A stretch of DNA of 64,000 nt from contig CP053156.1 of NCBI GenBank assembly GCA_014607495.2, forward strand, positions 1,612,001 to 1,676,000, read 5' to 3'. The first letter of the stretch is position 1; the number at the start of each line of letters is the position of its first letter. This stretch comes from Carposina sasakii. Its lineage: Eukaryota > Arthropoda > Insecta > Lepidoptera > Carposinidae. The position numbers and the translations under genes were made by a program. The notes below the pieces were generated by a model. The model ran no database searches. It was given only the letters and a program-made list of their open reading frames with translations, and was not told the origin of the DNA. Shown here piece after piece: positions 58,065 through 64,000 of the stretch.

Positions 58065-61000
58065 TAGGTACATACAATAACAATGTTGGGTATAATGTGA
58101 AAACTCGGATTAGGTAAATAAAAACAAATAAAATTAAGAAAGTATGTAACGAGTTTACCTAAGGTTCTGTGACTACCTGGCTACACACCTTACTATCAGA
58201 TATTATTATGGTATACTTTCCATTTTACTAAATCGTCTACGCTTTCTGTCGTATTGACAATATGATTTTTTATCATATTTTCTTTTTCTAGATACCTACT
58301 GATTATTTTCTTCGGCATGTCCAATAAGAGTTAGTTACACATCATGGGGTGAACTGAAATATTGTGAGATAAATAGTGTAAAAAATATCTGGGCCTAAAA
58401 TTTGATGCAATGATCAAGAAAGTGCATTTACCTTGAGTAGACTCAATAATTGTTGTACAAAACTTCCTTGGTTTGCACCTTTAAAATATTTAGGCATTGT
58501 TTTTTTGAACTTTTTATGTGTATCTATGCTAAAGTGATAACAGCTTAGTAACCGATTATTCTATACTCATGCCCAAATTAAGTCAAAGACCATGCGCGTA
58601 GTCGTGGGCAACACCACTTAATTATAATATTAAACGAACGACGAAGTTGCAATACCATGATTAATTTTAATGATCTGGCAGCCTTGTCATATGTATTTGG
58701 CGAGAGCCGACCAAGGTGACTCGGGAGAAACAATAGGAGAACGGCTGCACGTGGGCTACGGTCCTACGGTAGGACGTACTCGATTCCGATAGCGAGTAGG
58801 TGCCAGTCTCAGACATAGGTATAATAAAACTTTATAGAATAGACGGAACGTAAGCTTTACTTCCTGTGTTTAATACACACAAATAGAGTAATAGAGTCGT
58901 TTGCTAGTGTAATGTTAAAAAGTACAGTGATTCATTACTGATGAGCTTTCAAGTTCAATATGAACTTTTACAGAAGACCCGATGCGCGACCATTTTTTTT
59001 ATATACTTAACACTAGCAAAAATATGAAGTTTTTGGATGTTCACGCAACCTGCTAACTATGTTACCAAATACAGAAATCATCGCAAAGAACAGTAAGGAT
59101 AACATACATGATTAAAAAACCTAAACAAAGAACTGTTTCGGATAAATTGCCTATCCGGAAAAATTCACTTAGTTTTGTGACTAATTGGACTGATAACCAA
59201 TAAAGGCTTCCGGTGTATATGTATCTATTTATGTGCTACATAGTCTGAGACTCCTCTCACATATCGCTCGTGACTTTAAGTAGGTTACGATTTAAATGGT
59301 TGATTAGGTTAGAAGGTCATGTCGGAAACTATTTGTGAACCAAAAGCTATACTTGCGTACGTAAATGTAGAGTCAATATATGCTTAATTCTTTTTTAAAA
59401 ATGTACCCAATCGCCATCAATAATATAAAATTTTACTTTTAAGGAGAGAGAGAGAGGACTTAACAGATTAAATCTCCTTTAGAGAGTAGCCTGCTCCAAA
59501 CGACCTCTACACTGAAGCTAATTACCATTAATTAATGTGGCCTAAGAAACGCCTGTGAAACCATGTGCATCTTTCTAAGAAAGAACCTAACCTTCTATCA
59601 AAGGAAGTGACTATCTTACCTGACTAACCGTAACGTTCATAAAAACTCTGCAAAGAACTCACCTCATCGCCTAGTTATTGTCGCAATCTTCACACTTCGA
59701 TACCAGTTCAATGTCGATGTAATTTATTGGATAATAATAATTGGAAGTAGGAAAGAAAACAAAATTTTGTATTTCATATGAAAATAATTGTAAAAATTAT
59801 GTTCCTACACTGTAGGTCCTACACCTACTGTGACTGTCTGTCTGTACCTAATCCCTATAAATCTTTAAAACTACGCAATCGATTTAGATGCGGTTTTTTG
59901 GAGTGTATTTTTTTTCTGATTAAATTACGAGTAAGAGGGACCTTTATATGTATAACTAACAACCCGCCCCGGTTACGCACGGATGCAATTCCGACACAAA
60001 ATGGGCGGCCGCTAGTAACATAGGTTCATCTTACATTTGGAGTACCTAGATGTTCCTTAGGGAAAGGCACTACGAAAAGATTTCCTGAAATTTCCACGGG
60101 AAACATAAAAACGAAAACTCTGAAGTTTACGCTGAAGACCGCCGCCGCTACTTCCATATATTTTTAAGAGATTAATTTGAGTGAAGTCAAGAATAAAAAA
60201 CAAACAAGGTACACTAAGCGCCTGTTAATAAATAATGTTTTTACATGGCAAATATTAACATCTTATGCATTTATAAATCGTGAGCATTCTAAATAATGTA
60301 TCCAAGGGCATGTTATGTTTACGTTGCAATAGTTCAATTACTATTTCCATAGTTGCATTTGCGATGTTATAATTAAATCAATTGTGACACTCTTGTTACA
60401 ACATAATATTATTTATATATTTTGTACTTGCTATTTCCTATAAATACCTATCTTTTTGCGTGATTAACTTAGGTAAATACCCACTTTACTTTCTTATTTG
60501 CTCAATAACGACACGTAGTTAGACTAATATTTGGTAAAAATAATTAAAATCGTCCATTTCATTCAGTTTTGGGATGAAATAGAGAATTTCCTATGTTATT
60601 GCATAAGATCAAAATAGTGACTATATTACTCTTCTCGCCTGTCGTCCGAATATATGACGAAATATATCTTCCTGACTGTTCACTCTTCCCATCACCCTCC
60701 AACTGGTAGGGCAGGAGTGTGCAAAGTATGAAGTCACTTTTCATAGTGGCTAGCACCACTTTTAGAGCACAGATACTATAAGTAACTCTACATGTATTAA
60801 CGATATTAATGTAGATATATTATATCGACTGGCGTCCCAGATACCGTGGTAAGTGGTAGCAGTTAAGGCTTGTGCAATTAGGACATCCTGTGCAAGTCAA
60901 TTTACTGACTCCTATATATTTATATGTTCCAGTTGACATATAGTTTACGATCTATGTTTCGTTCGCCACACTATTGATATTTATGTTGATACTAGCGACC

Positions 61001-61124
61001 GCCCACGACTTCGTCCGTCGTTGTCCTCGTAAATTTAATTCCCGTTTCTCCCGTACCCGTGAGAATTTCGGGAAATCCTTTCTCATCGGTTGCTTAGGCT
61101 GGACGTTGATTGCGTTACATTCAT
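58065..61124. other. Non-coding stretch
   Basis: No gene seen. A short (GA)n run at 59445-59456. 59800-60018 has the look of another short Helitron-like piece (ACGCAATCGATTTAGATGCG ... GGCGGCCGCTAGT), but only one copy is present. Confidence 0.4.
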
Positions 61125-61280
61125 TGCGTCTCCAGAGTCGACTAAGGAACTCGAGTGTTCTCTCGGGCAATAGGCTAGCAACAGAACTTGGCACTGATCA
61201 TTAACATCTGTTCCTGCTATGCTAAACGCGGCTGCGGTATCCTTTATGATCCTGCAGTTTTGGCTATCCCATTTCGGGAA
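61125..61280. repeat. Rearranged interspersed repeat (partner of 2530-2705)
   Basis: Carries AGTCGACTAAGGAACTCGAG and CCTGCAGTTTTGGCT; see the entry at 2530. Confidence 0.4.
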
Positions 61281-61292
61281 ACCATGTTTTTT

Positions 61293-61550
61293 CATCATCA
61301 TCATTTACAGCCCTGAGAAGTCCACTGTTGGACATAGGCCTCCCCCAGCAACCTCCACTCCGACCGGTCGGAAGCAGCCTGCATCCAACCGACGCCCGCA
61401 ACCTTGGCCAGGTCATCCGTCCAGCTCGCGGGTGGCCTTCCCACGCTGCGCTTGCCGATACGTGGTATCCACTCTAGAACTTTCCGACTCCATCGGCCAT
61501 CAATTCTTCGAACTATGTGCCCTGCCCATTGCCACTTCAGGAAACTTCGG
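61293..61550 (-). pseudogene. RTE reverse transcriptase C-terminal fragment
   Basis: Very close to the copy at 53028, on the same strand: Q-W-A-G-H-I-V-R-R-I-D-G-R-W, R-S-V-G-R-P-P-A-S-W-T-D-D-L, then E-A-Y-V-Q-Q-W-T-S and the (ATG)n tail. 5' truncated. Confidence 0.88.
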
Positions 61551-62869
61551 GAAACCATGTATAAGAGTATAATTCTTCTAATCATAGTTAAGTTAAATAC
61601 CTAATTCTATTCCTAAAATTGGCTTATCAGCCAGGAATTCGGTTTAGTAGACACAGTAATTGATACGATAACATATCAGCGCTCAAATACTTGCGTTAAG
61701 TTACTTGATAACGTTAATTTAATTAAACTAGTGTATGTATATACTACAAAAATCCCTAGTTTAATTAGGATTTTGTCAGTGACGTGTTTATAGGCAGACG
61801 CGGGGTTTCATAATGAAATCGTTATAAAAAGTGGCTCTAGTAAATCTATATAAACGTAATAACTGCATTAGATCAGATATTTAAACTTGAATCTTATGTA
61901 GTTACCATAAGACTCGACTTTGCTTGTATCAATTTATGACAATAGATGCCCAGCCATACATTTGAGCAGCTATTTGTCGAGCCATTTTTTGAGCGCTGTC
62001 ACTGAATCTAGTTATAATTCATCTAAGGATTTTGTAGAAAACATTCCTTCGCTGTCACCTACCTCATAGGTAGGTACGACGTATTTTGCGATACGATATT
62101 ACTTACCTGATTGTTGTTATTTAATTCTAGTGTAGCATTTTAAATAAATAGCCATTATTCCGCATTCATACAGACCCTTATAAGGTGGTAGAGTTGTATA
62201 TGTCGCTGAATTAAGCATATCTAGCGCCGTTATGTCTGGACCATTAACATAATCTTCTTATACGGTAGTTTTCCTTTTCACATACATAAATCAGATATAA
62301 AAAGATCTCTATCATAAAGGTGCCGACTAAAATTATAAAGCTCGTATTTTATGTGTGCTCGCTTATCCATAAGTTATAATATATGCGCATTATCCCCAAA
62401 GAGGTTGGTCAAAAATGTACAAAATACTTATGTCCAAATCACGCTCTAACTTTTTTAAACTTTACACTCAACAGCCTGTTATAAAACCCAACTACATATA
62501 GTAGGTAGTAGTTAAGTAACCTACTGCCGCATTTAGATATTATCATGGTCACAAACAGCTTAAAATGAAATATTTACCTACATCAAAAACTCTAATTGAA
62601 AACGCGAAAAAAAAATTTTTTTACCACATTCCCTGATTCTAATTTAATCCACATTCATTAAGCCATTCCAGCGCGATACGATTATACAGATATCTAGTAT
62701 ACATAATTTGTGACTTATTTTGCTATGTATAGGTAAATATGTATACACATTATTTAAAATTCTTGACTTCAGATGCATGACAAATGTAATTCACGTCGTG
62801 TAGGTACAAGATTATCTCACTGAGATAAACGAGAATGCAAAAACGCATACAGCTGATTAACAGAGGGGT
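61551..62869. other. Non-coding stretch, no gene seen
   Basis: No exon or shared repeat seen. Confidence 0.5.
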
Positions 62870-62988
62870 AAGAAGCACGAACCTCTCGATAGTCCATAAC
62901 GCTTGCGTCAAACTGTCATTTCCCATAGATTTTGCTAGTGAGTCGCTAGCGTTACGCCGCGTAAAAAGGTTCGTGCTTACCCCACAGA
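62870..62988. mobile_element. Small MITE-like hairpin
   Basis: GAGGGGTAAGAAGCACGAAC and AGGTTCGTGCTTACCCCAC form inverted ends about 75 bp apart. Confidence 0.5.
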
Positions 62989-64000
62989 TGTGATATTTTG
63001 CTAGGTTACCCATTGTCTCAAACACACAGATATAATTTTAATATGTGCACAAACGTCATAAAGTTTAGGCACTACATTAGATAGACCTTACCTATTGTAA
63101 TTGTCGGCCAAAAATTAATTATTAAAAAAAAATCGGTCTTATGACCTTGTAATAGTAAGGTGTGATCAACCCTCACTTGAATAATTAATTACTTATGAAG
63201 TTATGATAGGCGTTTAAATATAAATGTACCGCTTTTCAGCACTATTGAAAATAACATCACTGTAACTCTCTGCGTGAGGTAATTTCTTTATGCAGTTTCT
63301 ACAAATGTGCACAATCGTGTAATCTATTCTACGTCCATGGTCTTCGCTATGGGAAAGTCTTAACCCTTCTTTTTTATGGGAAAAACCACCTTGTTCGCTA
63401 TCGACAATTATTATACATGACATTCGTAACTGTAACTCGTGTGAAACGAACTTCATTCACCGTGATCGAAAGTAACGTAAAAAGTCATGTACTTCTTGAC
63501 TTCCAATTAAAAAGAAGCGGTAAATTATTTGCCAATTTATAGTAGAAGCTTAAAGCTTTAGATTGTTAACTATAATTATTAACAAAAATGTGGGCTACGC
63601 AGTTTCACTTTTTAGGCTAACATTTTTCAATTCAGATTAGTATGGAGGTAGAGTACCTACAGTGTACCTAGGCTTTGGTTCCAAAAATATTTGTCATGTC
63701 ATAACTGTTAATTTATTTATTTACAAATACAAGAAGGGTAGAAATGTCATAAGTTATTTACGAGCACGATATAATTAAACGCTAGGATGTAGGAGGTACC
63801 TATAAGTACCGACTGTACTTATGTTTAGAAAACAAAACTTAATATCAAATATGAGTACGTAGGTACTTAGGTAGGTATCTCGAGAATTATAGAATATGGT
63901 AGTAAGTGAAATCTAGCAAACTTATAAACTTATATATTATATACTTATAAACGAGAATTTACGAAAAAAACATTGCAATTATGTAGGTACCTAATTTATA
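62989..64000. other. Non-coding stretch to window end
   Basis: AT-rich; several TAGGTA/TACCTA words near 63,640-63,880. No exon seen. Confidence 0.5.

Overview
The window looks like nuclear DNA of a moth or butterfly (Lepidoptera). It is AT-rich, has introns with GT-AG borders, carries many short pieces of lepidopteran-type RTE LINEs, tRNA-headed SINEs, Helitron-like and mariner-like short elements, and repeatedly uses the TAGGTACCTA-type motif. One host gene is certain. Most of the rest is intergenic or intronic DNA with repeats.

Layout. 1-6,526: non-coding DNA with RTE and SINE fragments. 6,527-11,448: one nearly complete DIRS-type tyrosine-recombinase retrotransposon. It has inverted terminal repeats, a spliced gag ORF, an RT-RNase H ORF overlapping gag in the -1 frame and broken by one frameshift, a tyrosine recombinase ORF, and an internal complementary region that copies both outer ends in reverse. 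11,449-18,200: short inverted-repeat elements (MITEs) and unremarkable DNA. 18,225-28,150: a plus-strand gene for a zinc-finger MIZ (SP-RING) protein, the insect tonalli / vertebrate ZMIZ1-2 family. It has a GC-rich promoter zone, a long 5' exon, a 4-kb first intron, nine exons carrying coding sequence and a polyadenylation signal. 28,150-38,000: AT-rich downstream DNA, a LINE fragment and a three-copy tandem array. 38,000-64,000: repeat-rich DNA with two possible first exons (near 38.4 kb and 57.2 kb) of an unidentified plus-strand gene or genes, a long perfect-looking hairpin (41.0-41.3 kb), a decayed transposase-related ORF with a SWIM-like zinc finger (41.6-42.3 kb, minus strand), a second long hairpin around a MITE (50.4-50.7 kb), and several Helitron-like and RTE pieces.

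The most unusual signal I found lies in the DIRS element. The intron inside its gag gene holds three 19-nt hairpins spaced about 50 nt apart. All share the loop form CGNGA, and their 7-bp stems differ by paired changes that keep the base pairing. I do not know a described role for such a structure. No CRISPR array, rRNA gene or convincing functional tRNA gene was seen. No searches could be run, so all family names rest on reading the translated sequence.
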